18,853 nt of DNA from JBFMFE01 sp040752295 (lineage in GTDB: Bacteria > UBP15 > UBA6099 > JBFMBQ01): NCBI GenBank assembly GCA_040752295.1, contig JBFMFE010000214.1, positions 1-18,853 on the forward strand. Reading direction: 5' to 3'. Made by a program: the position numbers and the translations under genes. Under the pieces are notes generated by a model. It saw only the letters and a program-made list of their open reading frames with translations. It did no database searches and was not told the origin of the DNA. Positions within the stretch are counted from its first letter, which is position 1; every line of letters starts with the position of its first letter. Positions 1 through 6,180 of the stretch are shown here, in pieces.

Positions 1-69
1 GGCGGCCCGCGCCGCAGTCGCAGGGACGAGTATCAAAACCGCGGGAAGCAGGCGCCTTATGAGGGTCAT
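1..69 (-). CDS. N-terminus of an exported protein (partial)
   Basis: The minus strand reads from an ATG at 69 into the window edge with no stop. The 23 visible residues start MTLIRRLLPAVLILV and continue into an Ala-rich stretch (ATAARAA), the pattern of a Sec signal peptide: basic n-region, hydrophobic core and an A-x-A cleavage site. An in-frame GTG at 84 would add five residues (VKHQR). Neither start has a clear Shine-Dalgarno sequence. The mature protein lies outside the window, so no function can be given. It is downstream of ndk on the same strand, 122 to 137 bases away. Confidence 0.5.
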   Translation of the reverse strand, partial: MTLIRRLLPAVLILVPATAARAA

Positions 70-206
70 CCGCTGGTGTTTCACTTATTCGAAGGAAGCG
101 TACGCGCGGGGTGAGCAGAACGCGTTTCCCGCGGCGGGGTTTCCGGCGGAAGCCGGGAACCTGGAGACCGGTCGCATGAGCGTCGTTTTCAAAGCCCGGC
201 TCCGGT

Positions 207-671
207 TCATTCCGTGACGGTGAGCCATTTCTCGGAAGCTGTCTCGTATGAAAATATCTCGTCGCCGCTGAAGAAAAGCCCGATTTCGCGTTTCGCGTTT
301 TCGGGAGAGTCCGAACCGTGTATGACGTTGTACCGCTTGCTGACGGTGAAGTCGCCGCGGATGGAGCCGGGCGCGGCTTCCTCCGGGTCGAGGGCGCCGA
401 CGATGTTCCTGACGAGCCTGTTGGCGGCGGGACCTTCCACGACCATCGCCACGACGGGACCCGAGGTGACGAACGCCGCAAGCGCCTTGAAGAATGGTTT
501 TTCCGCGTGGTCCGCGTACTGCTTCCGCGCGAGTTCCGGAGTGACGTGTATCATTTTCAGCGCCGCTATCTTCAGACCCCTGCGCTCGATGCGCGAGATC
601 ACTTCCCCGATCAGCCCCCTCTGGACTCCGTCCGGCTTCACCATCACGAACGACCGCTCCGTTTCCGACAA
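207..671 (-). CDS. ndk: Nucleoside diphosphate kinase
   Basis: Transfers the gamma-phosphate of ATP to nucleoside diphosphates through a phosphohistidine, keeping (d)NTP pools balanced in the cytosol. The 154-residue protein covers the whole family: VMVKPDGVQRGLIGEVI near the N-terminus, RGDFTVSKRYNVIHGSDSPE with the active-site His in NVIHGSDS, and a C-terminal region typical of the slightly longer archaeal-like form (about 150 residues against about 140 in enteric bacteria). The start is a TTG at 671. No in-frame ATG precedes the conserved VMVKPDG segment except its own internal Met, and a GGAAAGGA stretch lies about 11 bases upstream of the TTG. Transcribed alone, divergent from the PIN remnant. 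A TATAAT box lies about 70 bases upstream. Confidence 0.95.
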   Translation of the reverse strand: MSETERSFVMVKPDGVQRGLIGEVISRIERRGLKIAALKMIHVTPELARKQYADHAEKPFFKALAAFVTSGPVVAMVVEGPAANRLVRNIVGALDPEEAAPGSIRGDFTVSKRYNVIHGSDSPENAKREIGLFFSGDEIFSYETASEKWLTVTE

Positions 672-739
672 GCCGCATCCCGTCCTTTCCCGCCGGATCG
701 TAATCGCGCCGCCGGCGGTCCGGCTTCTTTAACCGGTGG

Positions 740-745
740 ATTATA
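740..745 (-). promoter_or_regulatory. Probable -10 box of the ndk promoter
   Basis: The minus strand reads TATAAT here, a perfect sigma-70 -10 hexamer, about 70 bases before the ndk start codon. No good -35 hexamer is present at 16 to 18 bases spacing (best candidates are G-rich), so this is a partial match. The predicted leader of about 60 bases is very GC-rich. Confidence 0.4.
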
Positions 746-804
746 CAACGAACCGCGGAATTTACCCCATGGTTCCATAAAAAAGGCGAGCAACTGTTTA
801 CTGA

Positions 805-1089
805 AATGAAGTTTATCTTGAAAGAGACGACGTGGAAATCATTGTCTGTGACAGGAACGCCGCCGGGCATTTCGCCGAAATCAGGCGGCAGCTGCGCGAT
901 GTGGGCGGCATGATTCCCGTGAACGACATCTGGATCGCCGCGTGTTGCGCGGCGAATAACAAAACGCTTGCAACGCGGGACGTGGATTTCCGCAGGGTTC
1001 CCGGGCTGAGCGTCGAAACGTGGCAGCTCACGTCCCCCATCATTTTCACTCTTTCTCAAATCCCTCGCGCGCCAGCGTCAACTTCGTGA
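805..1089 (+). pseudogene. C-terminal remnant of a VapC-like PIN-domain toxin
   Basis: The frame opens directly after a TGA at 802-804 and reads through HFAEIRRQLRDVGGMIPVND and then WIAACCAANNKTLATRDVDF, ending RRVPGLSVETW. This is the C-terminal half of a type II toxin-antitoxin VapC RNase: the acidic residue of the IPxND segment and the TRDxDF motif are present. The N-terminal half with the first catalytic Asp (usually MxxLDTN) and the following Glu is missing, and no VapB antitoxin lies upstream. About 20 residues after VETW are probably read-through. A GTG at 832 could in principle start an 85-residue product, but it would lack half the active site, so I call it a relic. Confidence 0.65.
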
Positions 1090-1225
1090 TCCGGCGTCCG
1101 AAGGATTTGTTGTCCCGGTCGGCGGTCTCGAATGCGGCGGGGAGCGCCTTCGGGATGACCCATCGGGTCGGTTCCGCGCCGGAGAGCCCCCTCCGCAGGG
1201 CGTTGAACCGGCGCGCGCCGGCTTT
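1046..1225 (-). pseudogene. Possible C-terminal gene remnant, family unknown
   Basis: On the minus strand the last 59 residues before a TGA at 1048-1046 read like genuine protein: RRFNALRRGLSGAEPTRWV, then IPKALPAAFETADRDNKSF and GRRITKLTLAREGFEKE. The spacing of charged and hydrophobic residues and the DN-x-x-x-G-RRI-x-x-LTL pattern look like the last strands of a beta-sandwich. Upstream of about 1225 the same frame becomes the antisense of the next gene, so the N-terminal part is missing. The plus-strand reading of this stretch looks random. I do not recognise the family, and it could be a chance reading frame. Confidence 0.2.
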
Positions 1226-1255
1226 CGAATTTTTCTTTCGGATGTTTCGAAAAGA

Positions 1256-1264
1256 TGCTAAAAT
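1256..1264 (+). promoter_or_regulatory. Extended -10 promoter element
   Basis: TGCTAAAAT is an extended -10 (TGn followed by TAAAAT), 25 bases before the ATG at 1290. The local sequence is A/T-rich in contrast to its surroundings. No convincing -35 hexamer is visible, which is usual for extended -10 promoters. It would give a leader of only about 20 bases containing the ribosome binding site. Confidence 0.4.
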
Positions 1265-1289
1265 TTTAGATGAAAAGAAGGTGCCGCAC

Positions 1290-2036
1290 ATGAAAGACGA
1301 CATGCTCAAGGCGTTTGTGAGGGAGCACTTCCGTCCGCTGAAAACGAGGGAGAACGCGGACATAAGGATCGGGCGGAAGACATACGAGTGGATACTTGAA
1401 AAGGAAGGAAGAACGAGGCTCGACCATCTCACGCTTGAACGGCTGAACGAGATCGTCGCGAAACACGCGCTGAGAAAGGTCGAGTTTGAGGACGGCGCGG
1501 TGTATATCGCCCATCCCGGCGCGGACAGGAGCATGATGGTCTCTTATTACTCGGAAGAAGCCCGCCGCGAAAACCCCATGGCGGCGATGTTCCTCAAGCC
1601 CGAAACGAAGCGTCTCCCGTCGAAAAGGGCGGGCGGGGGAGGGGTGGACGCCGAGGGAGAGGGGGCGGGGGAAAAGTACGCCGTCTCCGAGTCAGCGCTG
1701 ATGGAGATGGCGCGTGAGTTCTCAAACGGCGCGGGGCTTCCGGCGCCGGCGCTCCTCGATGCGATCTCGGCGGACGTTGTGGCCTCGGCGCTGGAGCGGA
1801 ACCTTGTGCGGTATCACTACGAGGACGGTGAAGTCCAGATCATCGCCCAGAACGAGGAATCCGGCGATTCGCCGATGCACACCATTGTTTTCCCCTCGCC
1901 GCTGCCCGGCACTGAAGTTTCGATGCAGGAACTGGACAGTTCGCAGAGGACGTTTCTCGACGGCGCCTACAGGGACGCTGCGAACGTCTCATCGCACAGC
2001 CTGGAGCACAAGATCACAAAGTCGGGCGACTCTTAG
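1290..2036 (+). CDS. Unrecognised soluble protein with two similar halves
   Basis: A 248-residue acidic, probably cytosolic protein of no family I recognise. The ATG at 1290 is chosen because AAGAAGG lies 8 bases upstream; the same frame stays open back to 1020 but the extra part overlaps noncoding or remnant sequence. Residues about 44-73 (LDHLTLERLNEIV... FEDGAVYI) and 155-184 (LLDAISADVVASAL... YEDGEVQI) share a pattern of helix, helix and then a strand containing EDGxVxI. This suggests a duplicated small alpha/beta or winged-helix-like domain. A Gly/Glu-rich linker at about 112-128 (KRAGGGGVDAEGEGAGEK) separates the halves. No signal peptide or membrane segment is seen. It stands alone on the plus strand between ndk and the minus-strand cluster. 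Confidence 0.75.
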   Translation: MKDDMLKAFVREHFRPLKTRENADIRIGRKTYEWILEKEGRTRLDHLTLERLNEIVAKHALRKVEFEDGAVYIAHPGADRSMMVSYYSEEARRENPMAAMFLKPETKRLPSKRAGGGGVDAEGEGAGEKYAVSESALMEMAREFSNGAGLPAPALLDAISADVVASALERNLVRYHYEDGEVQIIAQNEESGDSPMHTIVFPSPLPGTEVSMQELDSSQRTFLDGAYRDAANVSSHSLEHKITKSGDS

Positions 2037-2069
2037 ATACCATCCTTAAGGGACAATGTGCCGTACGAG

Positions 2070-2102
2070 GGTGAACGGCGCGCGGGACGGTGAACGGCGC
2101 GC
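2070..2102. repeat. Short direct repeat
   Basis: The 14-base unit GGTGAACGGCGCGC occurs at 2070-2083 and again at 2089-2102. It lies between the convergent ends of the 248-residue gene and the kinase gene. The second copy runs into the palindrome GGCGCGCC. This is probably a local duplication; no T-tract marks it as a terminator. Confidence 0.5.
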
Positions 2103-2118
2103 CGGAATTTGCGGTTTT

Positions 2119-2829
2119 TTATTTACTCGCGGCGGGTGCATGTTCGGCGACGTGGAGCCTGTTTCCGGGCGTTCGTATCACGATGACGTCGGCGCGGCTG
2201 CGCGTGCCCTCGACGAGGTCGAAGTTTCCGCTGTCAACCGCCCGGAAGTACCGTTCGGCGTCTTCGGGGGTTCTGCCTCCCCGGACGTGGCGGGCGATGA
2301 CGCCGCGGCGGGCGGTCTCGCGATCGGTGTGGAGGTATATCTTCAGGTCGAACAGTCCGGGCATCTCCCCGTAGCCCGGTCCGTCGTACAGGAGGTAGTT
2401 TCCCTCGACGACCACAATTCTCGTCGCCGCCGGGACGAGCAGGGCGTCGGCGACGGGGTCGTGGATTTCGCGCGAGTACGCCGGAAAGAGGACGTCCGCG
2501 CCGCCGCTTTTCAGTTCCTTCAGTTTCGAGACCGCCTTCGCCGTGTCGAACGTCGGAGGCGAGCCTTTTATGCTCCGCAGCGGCGCGCCCTCGTGTTCGT
2601 GGGCGTCGAGGTACGCGTTGGGGAAGTGGAACCCGTCGAACGGCAGAAAGGCGAAAAGGTAAGGGGGGAACGACCGGCGGGCGCGCTCCTCGAGGCGGGA
2701 GAGCAGCGTGGACTTTCCGCTTCCCGGTCCGCCGGCGATGGCGACCAGGAGACGCTTTTTCCCGCGTGCCCGCTCCACCATTATCTCGAGCAGGCGCCCG
2801 TGTGCCCCGGCGTCGGGATCAGAGTTCAT
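2119..2829 (-). CDS. P-loop kinase of the phosphoribulokinase/uridine kinase superfamily
   Basis: A 236-residue cytosolic ATP-dependent small-molecule kinase; substrate unknown. The Walker A motif GGPGSGKST is at residues 33-41, a Walker B-like strand with FDGFHFPN at about 64-71, the YSREIHDP segment at about 118-125 (the substrate/base region of uridine kinase relatives), and VVVEGNYLLYD at about 139-149. This arrangement matches the uncharacterised 'nucleoside/nucleotide kinase' (YggC-like) branch rather than true uridine kinase. The ATG at 2829 has AGGGTGG 5 bases upstream and overlaps the 3' end of the glycyl radical enzyme gene by 11 bases, so the two are translationally linked. It is the last gene of the operon and may phosphorylate a product or substrate of that pathway (inference). 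Confidence 0.85.
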   Translation of the reverse strand: MNSDPDAGAHGRLLEIMVERARGKKRLLVAIAGGPGSGKSTLLSRLEERARRSFPPYLFAFLPFDGFHFPNAYLDAHEHEGAPLRSIKGSPPTFDTAKAVSKLKELKSGGADVLFPAYSREIHDPVADALLVPAATRIVVVEGNYLLYDGPGYGEMPGLFDLKIYLHTDRETARRGVIARHVRGGRTPEDAERYFRAVDSGNFDLVEGTRSRADVIVIRTPGNRLHVAEHAPAASK

Positions 2830-5026
2830 TTTCCACCCTGCGGATCACGTCGTCTTGAATGTCCGCGGCGAGGGACGTGAAGTGGGTGGAGAACCCGTGT
2901 ATGCGCACGATAAGTGTCGGGTGGCGTTCCGGGCGTTTCTTCGCGTCGCGCAGTGTGTCGGCGCTCACGGCGTTGAAGTGCACGTGGCAGGCGCCCCGTT
3001 CGAACAGCGATTCGAAGAGCGCCGTCAGTTTGTCCTGCCGCTCTTCTCCGCGCAGGTTGGTGGGGTCTATTGACAGGCTCAGGTCGGTCCCCTGCCCGGC
3101 GAGGGAGTGGTCGAAAGCCGTCACCGAGCGGATGACGGCCGTGGGTCCGAGCTTCGCCCTGGCGTCGGCGGGACCGGTCCCGTAGGAGAGAGCCTCGCCG
3201 GCGCGGCGTCCGTCGGGGGTGGCGCCGGTGCGGTAGCCGTAGTGCACGTGGGTCGAGGGCGTGTTGAATCCCGCCCGCCACCTGCCGCCCCAGGCGTTTT
3301 TCCTCTGCCCGATCATCCCGTTGAACCACGCGAAAAGGTCCGCCGCGATGGCGTCCGCCGCGGGGTCGTCGTTGCCGAATTTGGGGGCGCGGTTCAGCAG
3401 CGTCAGGCGCAGGGATTCGCAGCCCTCGAAGTTGTTGAGCAGCGCCCGGCGGAGTTCGTCGAGCTGGATTTTCTTTTCTTCGTACACGAACTTTTTAAGC
3501 GCGGCGAGGGCGTCGGCGGTGGAGCCGAGACCGTGAACGAGGACGCCCGTGAAGTTGTACCTCGCCCCGTCCGCGCGGAAGTCCCTCCCGCGCTCGAGGC
3601 ACGAATCAACGAGCGCCGACAGGAACGGCGCCGGGCGCTCCTGAGCCTGCGCGCGGTCCCACCTGTTGTGCGCGCTGACCATCAGGTCGGTGAAGTGTTC
3701 CACCTGCCGTCTGTACTCGCGGACGAGGTCGTCGTACGTTTCGAGGGAGCCGGGGCTGATCCCGACCTTCGCGCCGGAAATGAGGGCGCGCCCTTCGTTG
3801 AGCGTCAGTTCAAGGCACTTCAGAAGGTTGAACTTGCCCCCGGTGGTGCGCGAGTTGTCGCAGCCCGGGGCGACGTATTCCTGGCACCCGGCGATGACGT
3901 AATTGCAGGCGTCCTTCTCGGAGTAGCCCTGAGCGATCATCGCCGGTATGACCGCCTCGTCGTTGTGGAGCGCGGGGATGCCGCCGCCTTTCGCGAGCAT
4001 CGTGGAAATGAATTTCTTGTAGCGCGCCGGGGAGCCGCGATGGACGCGCGCCGCCGCGGAGGGCTGGGGCACGTTCAGCTCGTGAGTGGCTTCAAGCAGA
4101 GCGTACGTCAGCTCGTTCACCGCGTCCGCGCCGTCTTCCTTCCGTCCGCCGAGCAGTATGTTCTGCGAGACAGCCCAGCAGGCTTTTCCCACGACGAACT
4201 TGAGCCACAGGTGCTTGATCCACTCTTTCGCTTCCTCGCGGGACGCGCCGGTCCGCTCGTAGAACGGGAGCATCCACTGGTCGAATCTGCCGACGGAGAA
4301 GGCGTATGCGTTTGGCGCCTGTTCGATGGTCATGATGAGGTACGTGAACCAGAACGACTGGAGCGCCTCGTAGAAGTCGCGGGCGGGTTTTGCCGGCACG
4401 CGGCCGCAGGTGCGGGCGATCCACGTCAGTTGAGCGCGGCGCTCTGCGTCCGGCTCCCCGCGAGCCATTTTCCTCGCGAGCCGCGAAAAGCGCCGAGCGA
4501 AGCCGCACGCCGCCTTCAGGGCGATGACGACGCCCCGGTGGAACGGCTCTTCCCTGCCGGCGGCTTCGGCGATTATGGCTTCAAGCCCGCGGTTGAGAAC
4601 CCGTTCGAAGTCCGGTATGCAGTGCGCCGTCACGCGCTTGCCGATGGCGATCATCTCCTGCGCGGCTGTTTTTTCTTCGCGCGTCAGAAGCCCGGCGATC
4701 ACCCCGTTGTAAGGGTCTTGTTCCCAGAGCCTGCGCAGGTCGTCGGGCGCCTGTTTCTCGAGGGGGTTTTCGGCGCCTCCGGCATAGAGGTCGTACGAGG
4801 TGGTGAAGCACGGCGCCTGCGAGCCGGCGAGGATTTCCTCCCGCTCGATGCGGATCGGCATCCGTCTCAGCACGGCTTCAAGCACGCGCGCCTGCCGCAC
4901 CGCGGGATGGAGGTCGCGGAATCTGAGGACAGCTTTCGCGCGGATTCTTTCGACCTCGATCCACTCGTCGAGAACGTCCCCGCCGAGCGTTTTTTCCTTG
5001 AGCCTCTCTACGGGTGGAGGTTTCAC
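2819..5026 (-). CDS. Glycyl radical enzyme of unknown substrate (PFL2/dehydratase-like)
   Basis: A 735-residue enzyme of the pyruvate formate-lyase/diol dehydratase superfamily. A post-translational glycyl radical generates a thiyl radical that attacks the substrate; family members act in the cytosol of anaerobes. The active-site Cys is C381 in AGCQEYV, followed by E383 as in the GCxE of dehydratase and C-N/C-S lyase members; true pyruvate formate-lyase has CC instead. The glycyl loop is at 708-712, RIHGF, where the usual form is RVxGY; the radical Gly is G711. GATPDGRRAGEALS (601-614) and FNAVSADTLRDA (684-695) are standard family signatures. It is shorter than the usual 780-850 residues. 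The start is a GTG at 5026 without a strong ribosome binding site, 26 bases after the ThDP gene. No radical-SAM activating enzyme is encoded in the window, so activation must come from elsewhere. Confidence 0.92.
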   Translation of the reverse strand: MKPPPVERLKEKTLGGDVLDEWIEVERIRAKAVLRFRDLHPAVRQARVLEAVLRRMPIRIEREEILAGSQAPCFTTSYDLYAGGAENPLEKQAPDDLRRLWEQDPYNGVIAGLLTREEKTAAQEMIAIGKRVTAHCIPDFERVLNRGLEAIIAEAAGREEPFHRGVVIALKAACGFARRFSRLARKMARGEPDAERRAQLTWIARTCGRVPAKPARDFYEALQSFWFTYLIMTIEQAPNAYAFSVGRFDQWMLPFYERTGASREEAKEWIKHLWLKFVVGKACWAVSQNILLGGRKEDGADAVNELTYALLEATHELNVPQPSAAARVHRGSPARYKKFISTMLAKGGGIPALHNDEAVIPAMIAQGYSEKDACNYVIAGCQEYVAPGCDNSRTTGGKFNLLKCLELTLNEGRALISGAKVGISPGSLETYDDLVREYRRQVEHFTDLMVSAHNRWDRAQAQERPAPFLSALVDSCLERGRDFRADGARYNFTGVLVHGLGSTADALAALKKFVYEEKKIQLDELRRALLNNFEGCESLRLTLLNRAPKFGNDDPAADAIAADLFAWFNGMIGQRKNAWGGRWRAGFNTPSTHVHYGYRTGATPDGRRAGEALSYGTGPADARAKLGPTAVIRSVTAFDHSLAGQGTDLSLSIDPTNLRGEERQDKLTALFESLFERGACHVHFNAVSADTLRDAKKRPERHPTLIVRIHGFSTHFTSLAADIQDDVIRRVENEL

Positions 5027-5052
5027 CGTTGATCTTATTTTATTGTGTGGTT

Positions 5053-6180
5053 TCAGTGTATTTCAACGAGCGAAGCCGTTTCCGATTTCAGCGGCGTCCG
5101 TATCGCCGCGTCTCCTTTTTTGCCGGACGGGAGTACCGTTCCGCGCAGACCGAACGCTTCGGCGATTTCGGGAAAACCGACCCCCCGCGCCGCGTCGTCC
5201 CCGTCACGTTCCGCGGCGAAGACGAAGATCGCGACGGACAGACCGTATGCCCTCGCCGTCTCAAGCTCGCGTACGCTTCTGAAAAGCGAGGCGCCCGTGG
5301 TGAACAGAACGACGCGGCTGCGCGGGGAAGCGATCTTCGCGCCGAGGGCGAGGGGCAAGCCCCTGCCGGTGTTCGCGCGGAACGGCTGGATGGTTTTTCC
5401 CGTAGGGGTGCGCCGCCGTGTTGCGGCGCCGCCCGGCGGCGCGACGCCGTCGTACACTGCGAGATCGTTTGCGCTCAGCTCGTCGTGGATTTTTTTCAGT
5501 GTCGCCGCGCGGCGCGAGCCGGACGCGGTGGAGGCGTCACCGCGGAAGGGAGGGATTTTCGCGCCGGGGTTCTCCAGCCGCGTTGAACGCCCGGACGCCG
5601 CCGGCGTTTTCGACCTCGGGAACAGCTGCTCGAACCTTTTCTTTTCGATGAACCTTTTTTCAAAAAGCACGTCGAAGGGGACGTCGGCGTGCACGGGACC
5701 GGGCGGTTCGGCGAGGGCTTCCCTGAACGCCCGGCTGAGCAGCGCGGGTATCCTCTCCCACTGCCGTATGACGACGCTCCAGCGCGTGAGCGGCTTCATG
5801 AGGTCGTTCTGGCAGCAGCCCTGAAGGTTCTCCTGAAGAGGATCGGTCTTCCAGTTCTGGGGGGCGGGCGCGATGGAGATTACAGGGGTGCATGAGTCTC
5901 TGGCTTCAGCCATGCCCAGGGGCAGGTTGACGGGTCCGACCCCCACCGTGGTGAGCACCGCCGCGGGCGTCCCCGACGCCCTTGCGCAGCCGTCTGCCAT
6001 GGTGATCGCCGCGTCCTCGCTCCGGGGCACGACGAGCCTGATGGAAGGCTCGTCGGCGAGGGCGTCGAAGACGCCGAGAAGCTGACCGCCGGACACGGCG
6101 AAGGCGTGCCGGACGCCCCCGGCTTTCAGGGCTTTCACGACGAGTTCATTGCCGGACAGGCGCAGGCGGCACCTCTTCAA
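5053..6180 (-). CDS. Short ThDP-enzyme subunit with intact PYR Glu and degenerate PP domain
   Basis: A 375-residue relative of the acetolactate synthase/benzoylformate decarboxylase family, far below the usual 530-600 residues. Residues 8-175 form the PYR domain, starting LSGNELVVKALKAGGV. E55 (codon 6018-6016) in RSEDAAITMADGCAR is the conserved Glu that activates the ThDP aminopyrimidine. The central Rossmann domain is missing, replaced by a low-complexity linker (about 185-225). Residues 240-345 are a PP domain (GLPLALGAKIA, VRELETARAYGL), but the GDG motif is T295-G296-A297 and the metal-ligand Asn is A322. It should therefore not bind Mg-ThDP by its own PP domain. The start is a TTG overlapping the TGA of the large ThDP gene (TTGA), so the two are translationally coupled. 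Best read as the partner of that subunit. Confidence 0.85.
   Translation of the reverse strand: MKRCRLRLSGNELVVKALKAGGVRHAFAVSGGQLLGVFDALADEPSIRLVVPRSEDAAITMADGCARASGTPAAVLTTVGVGPVNLPLGMAEARDSCTPVISIAPAPQNWKTDPLQENLQGCCQNDLMKPLTRWSVVIRQWERIPALLSRAFREALAEPPGPVHADVPFDVLFEKRFIEKKRFEQLFPRSKTPAASGRSTRLENPGAKIPPFRGDASTASGSRRAATLKKIHDELSANDLAVYDGVAPPGGAATRRRTPTGKTIQPFRANTGRGLPLALGAKIASPRSRVVLFTTGASLFRSVRELETARAYGLSVAIFVFAAERDGDDAARGVGFPEIAEAFGLRGTVLPSGKKGDAAIRTPLKSETASLVEIH

Noticed and set aside
2096..2103. GGCGCGCC palindrome between convergent genes
   Set aside because: An 8-base palindrome is expected by chance in DNA this GC-rich, and no T-tract follows it.
3107..5032. 641-codon open frame on the plus strand
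   Set aside because: It is the antisense of the glycyl radical enzyme gene. High GC content removes stops; the translation is repetitive Val/Gly/Arg/Glu with no motif, whereas the minus strand gives a full conserved enzyme.
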